Source: Bacillota bacterium
GTDB lineage: Bacteria > Bacillota > Clostridia > Christensenellales > SZUA-584
Assembly (NCBI GenBank): GCA_023412005.1
Contig: JAEYOE010000031.1
Span: forward strand, 70,168-134,167
Reading direction: 5' to 3'
Length of the DNA: 64,000 bases
Positions 42,320 through 51,409 of the stretch are shown piece after piece (the stretch's first letter is position 1; every line of letters begins with the position of its first letter). The notes under the pieces were generated by a model, which did no database searches, was not told the DNA's origin, and saw only the letters and a list, made by a program, of their open reading frames with translations. The position numbers and the translations under genes were made by a program.

Positions 42320-42420
42320 TCTAACTCTCCCCTACCAATGAATTCTATTGTATATTATTGAACGCAGAATAAAAGCGTGCAAGAAATGCAATACAGCAAA
42401 CAGCCCGGCCAACCATAATG

Positions 42421-42471
42421 ACAGATTCTATTCCTCTTCGTAGCCACTTCGCTGTACTTGCTCAGCACGAC
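42421..42471. repeat. dispersed intergenic repeat, copy 3 (right half)
   Basis: ACAGATTCTATTCC.CTTCGTAG.CACTTCGCT..ACT.G.TCAG matches the right half of copy 1 (14898 onward). Confidence 0.7.
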
Positions 42472-42541
42472 AAAATCCTTAGCTCAGATTTCAAATTGGC
42501 TGTCTTCGTTCTCATTTCGCTCACTATCATACAAGAGCTTG

Positions 42542-42555
42542 TCGACTACGAAGTG
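42542..42555. repeat. short repeat segment shared with 15013
   Basis: TCGACTACGAAGTG, identical to 15013-15026. Around it, 42320-42656 contains no gene I can support. Confidence 0.45.
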
Positions 42556-42659
42556 ATGCGCGTCCCATGAAAGCGCTTTATACATGCGATTTCACTCAAC
42601 GACGTTGTCAGCTCTTCTGTCATTCACTAAAATAGGGCGCACAGAGCTTTGCAAGCAGG

Positions 42660-42682
42660 AAAAAGCCCGGTTTCATACCGGG
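42660..42682 (-). terminator. intrinsic terminator behind the 44-residue protein gene
   Basis: Perfect minus-strand stem GCCCGGT/ACCGGGC with a 5-nt loop, then TTTT. Confidence 0.8.
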
Positions 42683-42705
42683 CCGATATGCGGTAAGTCT
42701 GCCTT

Positions 42706-42840
42706 TTTACCGCCTGTTTTCGCCTTACCCTGAATCTCGGGAACCGGCTCCTGTAAATTTTTCTTATAATGCTGCTTATGGTTACTCTCGGTGCCGTGAG
42801 GATCCTGTGGATTCGGACGGCGCATGCCTGCCTTTGCCAT
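42706..42840 (-). CDS. 44-residue basic protein of unknown function
   Basis: A short frame with a strong AGGAGG 8 bp before its ATG: it begins MAKAGMRRPNPQDPHGTESN, continues HKQHYKKNLQEPVPEIQGKA, and ends NRR. It is very hydrophilic, rich in His, Lys, Asn and Pro, has no hydrophobic segment and no Cys. A dedicated ribosome site and its own terminator 25 bp on argue that it is a real gene. I do not recognise it; small basic proteins like this in spore formers are often spore-core or DNA-associated, but that is a guess. Confidence 0.65.
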
Positions 42841-42915
42841 TTTTGTTGCCTCCTTTTCTTTCGTTATTATTGCCTTTCAAAACACTTTCTAGCGCAAAGT
42901 GCGCCATAGCGTTTC

Positions 42916-42944
42916 TTGACAAAAAAAAATATGCCGTTTATACT
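42916..42944 (+). promoter_or_regulatory. promoter of the MATE transporter gene
   Basis: TTGACA, 17 bp beginning with eight A, TATACT. It ends 32 bp before the GTG start. Confidence 0.82.
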
Positions 42945-42976
42945 TGCAAGGATCATTCTAGAAAGAGGCACCAATA

Positions 42977-44335
42977 GTGGATCATACAAAACAACTGGGG
43001 ACGGCCCCAATATTCAAGCTGATCATTAAGTTTTCCATGCCGACAATTTTGTCTATGATTGTGAACGCAATCTACAACATCGTTGACCGTATATTTGTCG
43101 GCAAATTTGTCGGTGAGGCCGCACTGGGCGGCTTGACAGTGTCTTTCCCGCTGATGATTATCAGCTTTGCCGTGGGCACTTTGTTTGCCATTGGCGGCTC
43201 CACTTTAATTTCGATAAAATTCGGTGAACAAAACCTTGATGAAGCCAACAAAATATACGGCAACGCCGCATCGCTGCTGCTCATCAGCAGCCTGCTGATG
43301 ACCGTACTCGGCCAAATTTTCCTGGCGCCGCTGCTCGGCCTTTCCGGTGCCACCGACGCAAGCTTTGATTATGCGATGTCTTATATGCGCATTATCATTA
43401 TCGGCCTCGTATTTCAGCTCGCTTCATTTACCATGGCGGCGCTCGCCCGCAGTGAAGGCAAGCCTTTCTTGTCGATGATCAGCCAGCTTCTGTCTGCCGG
43501 CGTCAACATCGTGCTGGATTATGTGTTCATCGGGCCGCTGAATATGGGCGTGGAAGGTGCCGCGCTCGCAACTGTCATCGGGCAAATGGTCGGCTTTGTT
43601 ATTTTGGCGCACTACTTTTTCATTTCTAAAAAAAGCCTGCTGAAGCTTCATCTTCAAAATCTGAAGCTGCGCTGGCGCTATGTCAAGAATATTTTAGTAA
43701 CTGGGGCATCCAGCTTTGTGATCAATATGGGTACCGGTGTTTCTGCGTCGTTCACCAATGCGGCATTGGTCGTTTACGGGGGCGATGCGGCCATTACATC
43801 CTTCGGTGCCATTAACAGCTTGTTCACACTCGTGCTGATGCCGGTACTGGGCTTGCTTCAGGGCATCGGCCCCATTATGGGTTATAACCACGGTATGCGT
43901 CAGCACTCGCGTGTTTGGAAAACGTTATGGGCAGGCGTTGGGCTTGGCTGCATTTTCACCTTTACGCTGTTCGCGCTGATGGAGATTTATCCCGAAGCGT
44001 TTGCGTCGCTTTTCATCGACCCCGCTTCGCCCACCATGGCCATATGCGCCCATGGGCTTCGTCTGCAGATGATCGCGCTGCCCGTTTTATCCTTCAGTGT
44101 GCTCTCAACGGCTTATTTTCAATCGACAGCGCAAGGCAGCAAAAGTTTTCTCATCAGCCTTCTCCGTCAGCTTTTGGTGATTGTCGGGGTGTTGATACTG
44201 CCGCAATTTTTTCAGCTTTCGGGCGTATGGCTTTCCGGCCCGTTCTCAGAATTGTTGTCTTTGCTGATCGCTTCGCTGATGCTCGCCGCAGACAAACGCT
44301 CGCGCAAGCAAGAGCCCGAGCTTGCGAAGGCTTAG
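42977..44335 (+). CDS. MATE-family multidrug/metabolite exporter
   Basis: A 452-residue protein with twelve hydrophobic helices in two similar halves. N-terminal features such as FSMPTILSMIVNAIYNIVDRIFVG and the later GAINSLFTLVLMPVLGLLQGIGPIMGYNHG match Na+- or H+-driven MATE exporters of the DinF/MepA-like group. It starts at a GTG after GAAAGAGG; the promoter and terminator flank it closely, so it is a single-gene unit. Substrate unknown. Confidence 0.92.
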   Translation: MDHTKQLGTAPIFKLIIKFSMPTILSMIVNAIYNIVDRIFVGKFVGEAALGGLTVSFPLMIISFAVGTLFAIGGSTLISIKFGEQNLDEANKIYGNAASLLLISSLLMTVLGQIFLAPLLGLSGATDASFDYAMSYMRIIIIGLVFQLASFTMAALARSEGKPFLSMISQLLSAGVNIVLDYVFIGPLNMGVEGAALATVIGQMVGFVILAHYFFISKKSLLKLHLQNLKLRWRYVKNILVTGASSFVINMGTGVSASFTNAALVVYGGDAAITSFGAINSLFTLVLMPVLGLLQGIGPIMGYNHGMRQHSRVWKTLWAGVGLGCIFTFTLFALMEIYPEAFASLFIDPASPTMAICAHGLRLQMIALPVLSFSVLSTAYFQSTAQGSKSFLISLLRQLLVIVGVLILPQFFQLSGVWLSGPFSELLSLLIASLMLAADKRSRKQEPELAKA

Positions 44336-44361
44336 CTGATACAAGTCCATTCGATCTATAC

Positions 44362-44393
44362 AAAAAGGCCGTACCGTGCTATGGCCTTTTTTT
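44362..44393 (+). terminator. intrinsic terminator after the MATE gene
   Basis: Stem AAAAAGGCC/GGCCTTTTT with a 12-nt loop and a T7 run. Confidence 0.85.
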
Positions 44394-44402
44394 CGTTTAG
44401 CA

Positions 44403-44960
44403 TCAGCCCGTCGTCACAACAAACGTCCCTCTCCATTTGATGACGCGTTTGCCTTCCTCGCTGCAGGCGGCTGATTCGGAGCATGTGGGAGACAATGATG
44501 GTGTCACGTTATTGGCCACAGCCAAATTCTCAACCGCAACACTAACCACACCGGGGACGTTGGTCAGCGACGTGTTCCCTCCAACGGGCGCTTTAACATC
44601 CAAATTCCCCGCAGCGGATATCCAGCCAAGTGGTGTTGATGAATACGCAGCGGCCAACGCAGCGGCCGGTGCACCATCACTATAGGTGGCCGCAACTTCC
44701 TGCACATCAAACGCGGAATTGCTCTGAATCACCGGAAAAGCATTGCAAATGTATGGAATCGTACCGACCAGATAAAACACGCACATCTGCACCGGTCCGA
44801 TACTGGGCACATCCACCGTTTCTTCCTTGCCTGCAACTTGCAGTTTGCTCTTATCAAAAAGCACACTTTTTACGCCATTCGGGGCTGCAAACGTTTCATC
44901 TAGTATAAATGGCGGTGATATTTCTGCTGTTGCGCAAAACGGAATTCTCACTTCAGCCAT
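44403..44960 (-). CDS. hypothetical 185-residue protein, family not recognised
   Basis: A soluble, moderately Cys-containing protein (six Cys) beginning MAEVRIPFCATAEISPPFIL. The central part is low-complexity in Ala/Ser (DGAPAAALAAAYSSTPLGWI), and it ends CSEEGKRVIKWRGTFVVTTG. There is no signal peptide or membrane helix. Predicted by eye it is mostly beta-strand. Together with the BclA-like gene 2 kb away it might be a spore-coat or surface component, but I have no direct support. It is a single gene; the 297-bp gap upstream (44961-45257) holds two hairpins only. Confidence 0.6.
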   Translation of the reverse strand: MAEVRIPFCATAEISPPFILDETFAAPNGVKSVLFDKSKLQVAGKEETVDVPSIGPVQMCVFYLVGTIPYICNAFPVIQSNSAFDVQEVAATYSDGAPAAALAAAYSSTPLGWISAAGNLDVKAPVGGNTSLTNVPGVVSVAVENLAVANNVTPSLSPTCSESAACSEEGKRVIKWRGTFVVTTG

Positions 44961-45174
44961 ATGTATAAACGCCTCCTAAATTGAATTAGTGTTAAAGATT
45001 ATCCACTTACATCAATATATTATTCTAACTCTCTCATTGTGTGACTTCGAAGCCATTTCACCGCATTTCACCGACGCACACTTGCATATGTGTGAGAATA
45101 TTTTGTTATATCATTCGGCTGGCTTTTAAGCGTATTATTGTGTGGGTGTCCATATTCGGCTATAATATAAATGT

Positions 45175-45201
45175 GGGCAGGCCGATAAATTCGACCTGCC
45201 C
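45175..45201. other. unassigned hairpin
   Basis: GGGCAGG and CCTGCCC separated by 13 nt that extend the pairing partly. No T run follows on either strand, so I do not call it a terminator. Confidence 0.4.
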
Positions 45202-45211
45202 GATTTATATG

Positions 45212-45245
45212 AAAAGAGCAATAATTGGAGGGCAATTGCTCTTTT
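45212..45245 (-). terminator. intrinsic terminator of the two-component/ABC gene set
   Basis: Stem AAAAGAGCAAT/ATTGCTCTTTT with an internal loop; 13 bp after the histidine-kinase stop codon. Confidence 0.75.
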
Positions 45246-45257
45246 ATATAATTGTCA

Positions 45258-46805
45258 TTATTCCCTCAAGCGTTTCACCTCAAACCAAAACTCAACACCG
45301 TCCTCAACATTTTTCACACCGCAACGCTGCTTTAACACCGTCTGAATGGCTTTAACAACACTGAGGCCAAGGCCGTAGCTGTCCTGAACGCGTGTTCTTG
45401 CGTCGTCTGCTTTGTAAAAGCTGCTCCAGATACTATCCATTAATTCTTCCGACAGGTGAGCACCTGTATTAAAAACGCTGATTCTGATCGTTTCCTCTTC
45501 AGCCCGTGTCCAAATGCGAATCTTTTTGCGGCTGTCTCCGTATCGGGCCGCATTGGAGATGTAATTCGCCAGTATCTGCTCAAACCGCATCGCATCGAAA
45601 AAGCCGATGTGATTGTCTGCGGCTTCCAGGCTGATATGCAGCCCATTCTGGACAATAAACCCGTCGTATTTATCAAGAAAGCTCAGTATTGTTTCTTTAA
45701 CTGACAGCCGCTCGCTGATGATTTCGGTATGCCCGCTTTCCATACGTGTTAAGTCGAGCATCTCCTTGAGCAATCGGCTCATTTTTGCAGCTTCCTCGGC
45801 GATAATCTCGATGTAAAGATCTTTTTGCTGATCATTGCGCACAAAACCGGCATTTATTTCATCCGCGTACCCTTTTATCAGCGACAGCGGGGTTCTCAAT
45901 TCGTGCGATGCGTTGGATATAAACTGTCTTTGAGCAATAATATCCTTTTCAAGTTGTTCATTTTGTTCTTTAAGCGTATCCAGCGCCTTTTTGAGTTTAT
46001 CGCCCAGACTATTGACATCGTCGCCGAGGCTTTGCAGCTCATCACCCGTTTTCACATCGCACCGACCGGAGAAATTCAACGCCGCAAGCTCTCCCACCGC
46101 GTTCTGTATCTGCCTGATCGGGCGGGTAAAGCTTTTGGAGACCTTGAAAACGATGAACAGTGATACCGCCAGCGTCAGCACGGCACATGCCAGCAGCAAT
46201 ATGTTGGCCTGCTGAACGCTTTTGTTAATTGGCTCAACAGCTTGTGTGACAATAATCGTAATTCCGCTGTCGAGCTTCTTGGTACACACCATCATCTCCA
46301 TATCTGATTTGGGTTCTCTGACCGTACCGATATAGACGCCATTCCCGGAATCTTCAAAGTCACCCGGGGCTTTACGGAAATTATCCGGCAAATTCTCGCT
46401 GCCGTCTGGACCGATTTGATTGCTGCTATTGCTGCTGTCATTTTGAATGCCCGCGGGCTTGGAACCCGGCGCTTCGCGAGGCATTTGTCCGCTGCCTTTT
46501 CCGGGCTTCAAGCCAAATTCAGGCGATGTTGAATAAAGTATATTCTCGCCGTCACGGATCATGATGTCGTAGGAGTTGCCCACATCCAAAACGCCGATTT
46601 GTTCTCTGAGCGCGTCTTCATCCTGCGTATAGTCGATGCCGATAAGCGCTTGCATGGTGCTGAGCATCGCGGTTTTTATCGTCGTATGGTAAAGCGGCCG
46701 AAGCAGCAATGTGTTTGACAACAGTATCAGTGTGGATATTCCGAGCACCATCGCTGTTATGTAAAGAAAAAGCCGTTTTGTGATACTCGTTTTATACATC
46801 TTCAT
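45258..46805 (-). CDS. membrane sensor histidine kinase
   Basis: A 515-residue kinase: membrane helix (about residues 12-32), an extracellular region of about 150 residues rich in Gly/Ser/Pro/Asn (residues 100-150 look disordered), a second helix (about 200-222), HAMP, then HisKA with SNASHELRTPLSLIKGYADE (phospho-His near 300) and HATPase with NYISNAARYG and DSYGLGLSVVKAI. It overlaps the response-regulator stop by ATGA and is the last gene behind a MacA/MacB-like exporter, so it probably controls or senses for that transporter. The signal is unknown. Confidence 0.93.
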   Translation of the reverse strand: MKMYKTSITKRLFLYITAMVLGISTLILLSNTLLLRPLYHTTIKTAMLSTMQALIGIDYTQDEDALREQIGVLDVGNSYDIMIRDGENILYSTSPEFGLKPGKGSGQMPREAPGSKPAGIQNDSSNSSNQIGPDGSENLPDNFRKAPGDFEDSGNGVYIGTVREPKSDMEMMVCTKKLDSGITIIVTQAVEPINKSVQQANILLLACAVLTLAVSLFIVFKVSKSFTRPIRQIQNAVGELAALNFSGRCDVKTGDELQSLGDDVNSLGDKLKKALDTLKEQNEQLEKDIIAQRQFISNASHELRTPLSLIKGYADEINAGFVRNDQQKDLYIEIIAEEAAKMSRLLKEMLDLTRMESGHTEIISERLSVKETILSFLDKYDGFIVQNGLHISLEAADNHIGFFDAMRFEQILANYISNAARYGDSRKKIRIWTRAEEETIRISVFNTGAHLSEELMDSIWSSFYKADDARTRVQDSYGLGLSVVKAIQTVLKQRCGVKNVEDGVEFWFEVKRLRE

Positions 46806-47485
46806 GGACCAACCTCAAATCGGTAACCGTAACCGCGCAGTGTCTTAATATAGCCGCCGCATGCCCCGAGCTTTGTGCGGAGTCTGTTGATATGCGTATC
46901 GACAGTATTGGACGACCCCAAATAATCGTATCCCCAGACGGATTCCAGTATCTGATCGCGGCTGAGGGAAATGTTTTCATTCTCAATGAGATAAGCAAGC
47001 AGATCGTATTCTTTGCGGCTCAGTATCGCGGCCGCACCGCAAACACTCACTTCTCGGCCGTCCTGATTGATTGATATGTCACCGAAAACGGTACGCCTTT
47101 GCCCCCGACTTCGCCTCAAAAGCGCTTCTACGCGTGCGACCAGCACCATCGGCGTAAACGGCTTGATAATGTAATCGTCCGCACCGAACTCAAACCCCTT
47201 CACCTGGTCATAATCCTCGCCTTTGGCCGTCAGCATTAATATCGGGCACGATGTTTTCGATCTCAATTTCTGAGCGCAGGTCAGCCCGTCCATTTCCGGC
47301 ATCATGATATCAAGTATCACCAAATCCGGTGATACCTCTTCGAATACGCGCAGAGCCTGCAGCCCGTTTTGCGCTTCTTCAACACGATACCCGCGGTTTT
47401 CCAGCACAATGCGCAGTAAATCTCTGAGACGGGTTTCATCGTCTGCCACCAATATGGTTTGCTTAACAAGATCATCCTGTTTCAT
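46802..47485 (-). CDS. OmpR/PhoB-family response regulator
   Basis: A 227-residue regulator. The receiver domain (about residues 9-120) has DDE near the start, the phospho-acceptor Asp in LVILDIMMPEMDGL and the Lys in GADDYIIKPF; the C-terminal winged helix (about 132-225) ends LRTKLG...IKTLRGYGYRFE. It is cotranslated with the downstream histidine kinase through an ATGA overlap. The gap to the upstream ABC permease is 122 bp, so it may have its own promoter as well. Confidence 0.95.
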   Translation of the reverse strand: MKQDDLVKQTILVADDETRLRDLLRIVLENRGYRVEEAQNGLQALRVFEEVSPDLVILDIMMPEMDGLTCAQKLRSKTSCPILMLTAKGEDYDQVKGFEFGADDYIIKPFTPMVLVARVEALLRRSRGQRRTVFGDISINQDGREVSVCGAAAILSRKEYDLLAYLIENENISLSRDQILESVWGYDYLGSSNTVDTHINRLRTKLGACGGYIKTLRGYGYRFEVGP

Positions 47486-47607
47486 ATCAGCCTCTTTTTT
47501 AATATACCACCCTAATATGTATTAAAAATGAACATTCTTCGAATCTTCTTGCGATTAACCGGCGGCACGCGCTCCCTATCGCACAATGCCGATATGGCAT
47601 ATGCACC

Positions 47608-48774
47608 TCATTCGTACCTGAGCGCTTCAATTGGATTGAGTTTTGATGCCTTGATCGCCGGATAAATACCAAACCCCACACCCACGATCAACGAGAATCC
47701 GAGAGCCATCAGCATCACGCCGGACTGAACCGTAACCTGCGAATCAATCAGCGACCCGACAAACCCCGACCCGAACTGGGCAAGTAATATACCGATCAAG
47801 CCGCCGATGCCGCTCACGATAATCGCTTCAAACAGGAACTGCAGCAGTATATCCCGCCGCGTGGCACCTAGGGCTTTTTCAACACCGATCTCGCGTGTTC
47901 TTTCCATCACGGACACCAGCATAATATTCATGATGCCAATGCCACCAACCAGCAGCGATATACCCGCAATACCACCCAACATGGCCGTTTGTGTGGCTGT
48001 CACCTCGTCAAGAGATTCAAGTATGCTGTCTTGGCTATTCACTGAGAATCCGTCGTCTTCCGCAGAATATTGCAGCAGATAATTCTCAATGGCGGCCTGC
48101 GAAATATCAACCGTGTCAGCGGAAGCTGCGCTCGCATAAATCGTGGAAATCGTCGTGTTCTGCATCATTCTTTGCGCCGTCACAAAAGGAATCATCACAT
48201 TATCATCGGCTGATGTTGTTTCGTCGTCGCCCTGCTGTTCCAGAACACCAATGATATCATACTTCACACCGCCGATGGATATGGTTTCGCCTGTGACATC
48301 GAGCGACCCATAAAGATCAACAGCCACATTATACCCAATCACCGCTACCTTAAAGCGGTTATCATTATCCCTGTCTGTGATGAAACGGCCGGAAACCAGT
48401 TCATACTCGCGTATATCCCTATAATCCGAAGTGATACCTAAAACGCTCGTGTCTTCAATGCTCGTCGTCCCGTTTTTTACTGTGTAAGTCGACGCTACAT
48501 AAGGTGACACTGCGCCTATGCCCGGCAGCTTTGCGATTCCTTCCACATCATCAAGGTTCATGTTCGCCCTGTTGTCCCGAATTCTGATGGTTAACAGATT
48601 AGAGCCGAGCCCCTCAATCTGTTCTGTAACCGCCGCGTTTGAGCTCTGCCCCACGGAAATCAGCGCCGTCACCGCAAATATACCGATGATGATGCCGAGC
48701 ATCGTCAGGAACGAGCGAAGCTTGTGAACCCACACCGCATTAAACGCGGATATAACGACTTCAAATATGTTCAT
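47608..48774 (-). CDS. MacB-like ABC transporter permease (FtsX domain)
   Basis: A 388-residue permease with one N-terminal helix (about residues 18-40), a large extracellular MacB core domain (about 45-265) and three C-terminal helices with the FtsX signature GIMNIMLVSVMERTREIGVE followed by KALGATRRDIL. The mechanotransmission architecture suggests peptide, drug or lipoprotein export. The start overlaps the ATPase stop by ATGA-type 4 bp. With the ATPase and the adaptor it forms a MacAB-like unit in a Gram-positive cell. Confidence 0.93.
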   Translation of the reverse strand: MNIFEVVISAFNAVWVHKLRSFLTMLGIIIGIFAVTALISVGQSSNAAVTEQIEGLGSNLLTIRIRDNRANMNLDDVEGIAKLPGIGAVSPYVASTYTVKNGTTSIEDTSVLGITSDYRDIREYELVSGRFITDRDNDNRFKVAVIGYNVAVDLYGSLDVTGETISIGGVKYDIIGVLEQQGDDETTSADDNVMIPFVTAQRMMQNTTISTIYASAASADTVDISQAAIENYLLQYSAEDDGFSVNSQDSILESLDEVTATQTAMLGGIAGISLLVGGIGIMNIMLVSVMERTREIGVEKALGATRRDILLQFLFEAIIVSGIGGLIGILLAQFGSGFVGSLIDSQVTVQSGVMLMALGFSLIVGVGFGIYPAIKASKLNPIEALRYE

Positions 48775-49463
48775 ATTTTGCTCCCCTTTTTCACATCCGA
48801 GACAATCTTTCCGTCAAAAAGCTGTATCACCCTGTCAGCCTGTTCGGCGATGTTGTTATCGTGCGTAATCAGTATGATGGTGTTGCCTGCCGCGTGCAGT
48901 TCTCTCATCATATTCATGATTTCTTTGCTGCTTTTTGAGTCGAGATTGCCCGTCGGCTCGTCTGCCAGTATCACCGGCGGTTTGTTGATCAGCGCCCGCG
49001 CAATGGCCACGCGCTGCTGCTGCCCGCCCGAAAGCGCCGCGGGCTTATGCTTCATTCTGTCGGTGAGTCCCACCTTATTGATGGCATCGAGCGCTCTATT
49101 CCGTCTCTCCTGCTTGCTTATTCCGGCGTATTTGGCCGGGCGCTCTACGTTTTCAAATGCTGTCATCTTCTTAAGCAGGTTAAACTGCTGAAAAATAAAA
49201 CCGATTTTTTGGTTTCGCACCTTGGCCAGCCGTTTGTCCGAGAACTCGGAGATATCCTCTCCGTCGAGCAGATACGTACCCGATGTGGGCGTATCAAGAC
49301 AGCCAATCATATTCATCAGCGTTGATTTTCCGCTGCCGGATGCCCCGACGATGGCGACGAACTCGCGCTCATTTATTCTAAGACTCACACCGTCGAGCGC
49401 GTGAACCTGCTCGCTGCCCATTTCGTAGATTTTATACATATCCTTTATGTCGATTAAAGACAT
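48771..49463 (-). CDS. MacB/LolD-type ABC transporter ATPase
   Basis: A 230-residue ATPase. Walker A GASGSGKSTLMNMIGCLD (about residues 38-55), Q-loop FIFQQFNLL, signature ALSGGQQQRVAIARAL (about 141-156), Walker B PVILADEPTGNLDS. Starts are possible at 49472 (GTG), 49469 and 49463; AGGCGG gives good spacing to 49463 (MSLIDIKDMY), which is chosen. It energises the adjacent permease. Confidence 0.94.
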   Translation of the reverse strand: MSLIDIKDMYKIYEMGSEQVHALDGVSLRINEREFVAIVGASGSGKSTLMNMIGCLDTPTSGTYLLDGEDISEFSDKRLAKVRNQKIGFIFQQFNLLKKMTAFENVERPAKYAGISKQERRNRALDAINKVGLTDRMKHKPAALSGGQQQRVAIARALINKPPVILADEPTGNLDSKSSKEIMNMMRELHAAGNTIILITHDNNIAEQADRVIQLFDGKIVSDVKKGSKI

Positions 49464-49505
49464 TGACATCACCGCCTGTTCTTTATTATTGTAAGACAGA
49501 TTATC

Positions 49506-51230
49506 TCAGTTAAATCCGGGTCGGCCGCCAAAACCGCCGCTCGGCATTTGCGGTCTCTCACCGTTGCCGCCCGGCATTTGGCCCGGCATTTCGCCCATAC
49601 CGCCCATCATAAAACCGAAGCTATCGGAATTATCGTCAGCTTCAGCCGTCTGCAGCACCATCTCACCTTCACTCAAACCGCTTTTAACTTCGATGTAATA
49701 GGCGTTTTCGATACCAGTCTGTATCGCTCGCACTTCGCCATACAACAGCTCGGTCCAATCAGACAGCACGCTGATACCGAGCGTCTTGGCATCCTCCCCC
49801 ATATATTCGGCAAGGCCTGTGACATTGCCGCTGTTGATGAGCGCCTGTATAGCTGCTTTATCTGAATCTGTTCTGTCTACCTTTACCATCACATAGTTAG
49901 AATTGCCGGAGGTTCTCAGAGCATCGACGGGCAGCAGTACCGCCCCTGTCGTTTCCTGTGCTATTATTTCGCAGTTCAGCGTCATGTTGATTTTAAATCT
50001 GTCGTCGTCCTGAACCGTCACTTTCACACTGTATGTCGTGATTCCGCCGGATGCCGTTCCCACATCGGAAATATCCGAGACGGTACCCGAAAACACATCA
50101 TTCGGCAAGCTGTCCAGCGTAACATCCACATTCTGTCCGACCTTGATTGAATTGATATCGAGCTCGTCAACCGAAACCGTCGCTATCCAATCGTCGGTAG
50201 ACTGGATCGACAGCAGCCCTGTTCCTTCCTCACATGTCATACCGTCTGAAGCCGATACCGAGCTGACAACGCCTGCCGTCGGAGACACAAGCTGCCCCGC
50301 GGCGATATACGCCGTCATCGTTTCATATTGCTCTTTCAAATCGGCGAGCGTATCATACATTTTCTTGACATCCAACGAATACTGCGACGCTTTGTATATG
50401 GTTTCGCCGGCTTCGATTTCATCATTTTCCGAGACGTTCACATCGTCGATTATCCCGTAGCTGCTTGTTACCGGCACATAGGCAGCCAGCTCGATCTTGC
50501 CGGTAAAAAGCTCGCCGTCGTTTGCATCGTACACCACTGCGTCTGCGCCGACTGTACGTGAGACGGTGTCAATGCTCACATAGAGCGCGCCGTTTTCACT
50601 TGTCACAACGCCTTCATAGGTGCGTCCCTCACACTTAACTTTTACTGTTTCACCTTCGGACAATGCACTGTTTACCGCGCTGATAATTTCCCTCTCTTCC
50701 GTGGCAATCAGTGCCACGTAGCCGGTTTCATCCATCACCGTCTGAATCTCATCATCCTCATCAAGCAACACGCTTTTCACCCAGCCGTCAACGGGCGATT
50801 TAATGGACAGCATCGTGCTTGTATTGTTTGTGGTATCAATGCTGATTTGCTGTGCCAAAATTTGAGTTTCAAGATCGTAAGCATTTTTTTGCATTTCGTC
50901 CACATTAAGCGTGGCGAACGGCTGATCAGCGCTGATAGTATCTCCCAGCTGCACCATAATTTCATTGATCACGAGCTGTCCGTCTGCTGTGATATTCAGC
51001 GTATTAGCGCTCGCAAGATTGCCGCTGCCCGATACCGTCAGCGAAATATCGCCCGTCCCGATGGTGTCATAGCTTGGCTCGCCGTTTTTTGTGTTTGCTC
51101 TTGCTGACGCGCCCGAAACACCAAAGTAAATTCCCAGCCCTGCGCAGATAATAACAACCGCCGTCATAATTAAGGCAATTCGTTTTGTTTTCTTTGTCAT
51201 GTTTTTTATACTTAGCTTAACTTTATCCAT
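49506..51230 (-). CDS. MacA/HlyD-like efflux adaptor
   Basis: A 574-residue protein with one N-terminal helix (about residues 16-38), biotinyl-lipoyl-like barrel segments (GSGNLASANTLNITADG, then SPTAGVVSSVSASDGM), a coiled-coil hairpin that is short for the family, beta-barrel segments and a C-terminus that is Met/Gly/Pro-rich (GGMGEMPGQMPGGNG). The frame opens at a GTG at 51239; AAAGGTG precedes the ATG at 51230. It is the first gene of the adaptor-ATPase-permease-RR-HK set. In Firmicutes such adaptors work outside the cytoplasmic membrane with a MacB-like permease. Confidence 0.88.
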   Translation of the reverse strand: MDKVKLSIKNMTKKTKRIALIMTAVVIICAGLGIYFGVSGASARANTKNGEPSYDTIGTGDISLTVSGSGNLASANTLNITADGQLVINEIMVQLGDTISADQPFATLNVDEMQKNAYDLETQILAQQISIDTTNNTSTMLSIKSPVDGWVKSVLLDEDDEIQTVMDETGYVALIATEEREIISAVNSALSEGETVKVKCEGRTYEGVVTSENGALYVSIDTVSRTVGADAVVYDANDGELFTGKIELAAYVPVTSSYGIIDDVNVSENDEIEAGETIYKASQYSLDVKKMYDTLADLKEQYETMTAYIAAGQLVSPTAGVVSSVSASDGMTCEEGTGLLSIQSTDDWIATVSVDELDINSIKVGQNVDVTLDSLPNDVFSGTVSDISDVGTASGGITTYSVKVTVQDDDRFKINMTLNCEIIAQETTGAVLLPVDALRTSGNSNYVMVKVDRTDSDKAAIQALINSGNVTGLAEYMGEDAKTLGISVLSDWTELLYGEVRAIQTGIENAYYIEVKSGLSEGEMVLQTAEADDNSDSFGFMMGGMGEMPGQMPGGNGERPQMPSGGFGGRPGFN

Positions 51231-51409
51231 TCTCTTCACCTTTCTGCCTTTGCGTTATTATTTACGTTCATTATAAAAGCGACAATTAACAGCTTCCTGT
51301 AAAAAAAATGAATAAATAATGAACAACATCATTTCTTTTTTAATATAAGTTTGATATATTAAATGAATTGGGGATTGCAATAAAAGCTGTTTTAGAGGTA
51401 ATAGTATCG

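Noticed and set aside
45175..45201. Hairpin as a terminator
   Set aside because: No T run on either strand; the adjacent hairpin at 45212-45245 is the better terminator.
47499..47681. Short minus-strand frame between the ABC permease and the response regulator
   Set aside because: Overlaps the permease 3' end, no ribosome site and no protein features; treated as gap.
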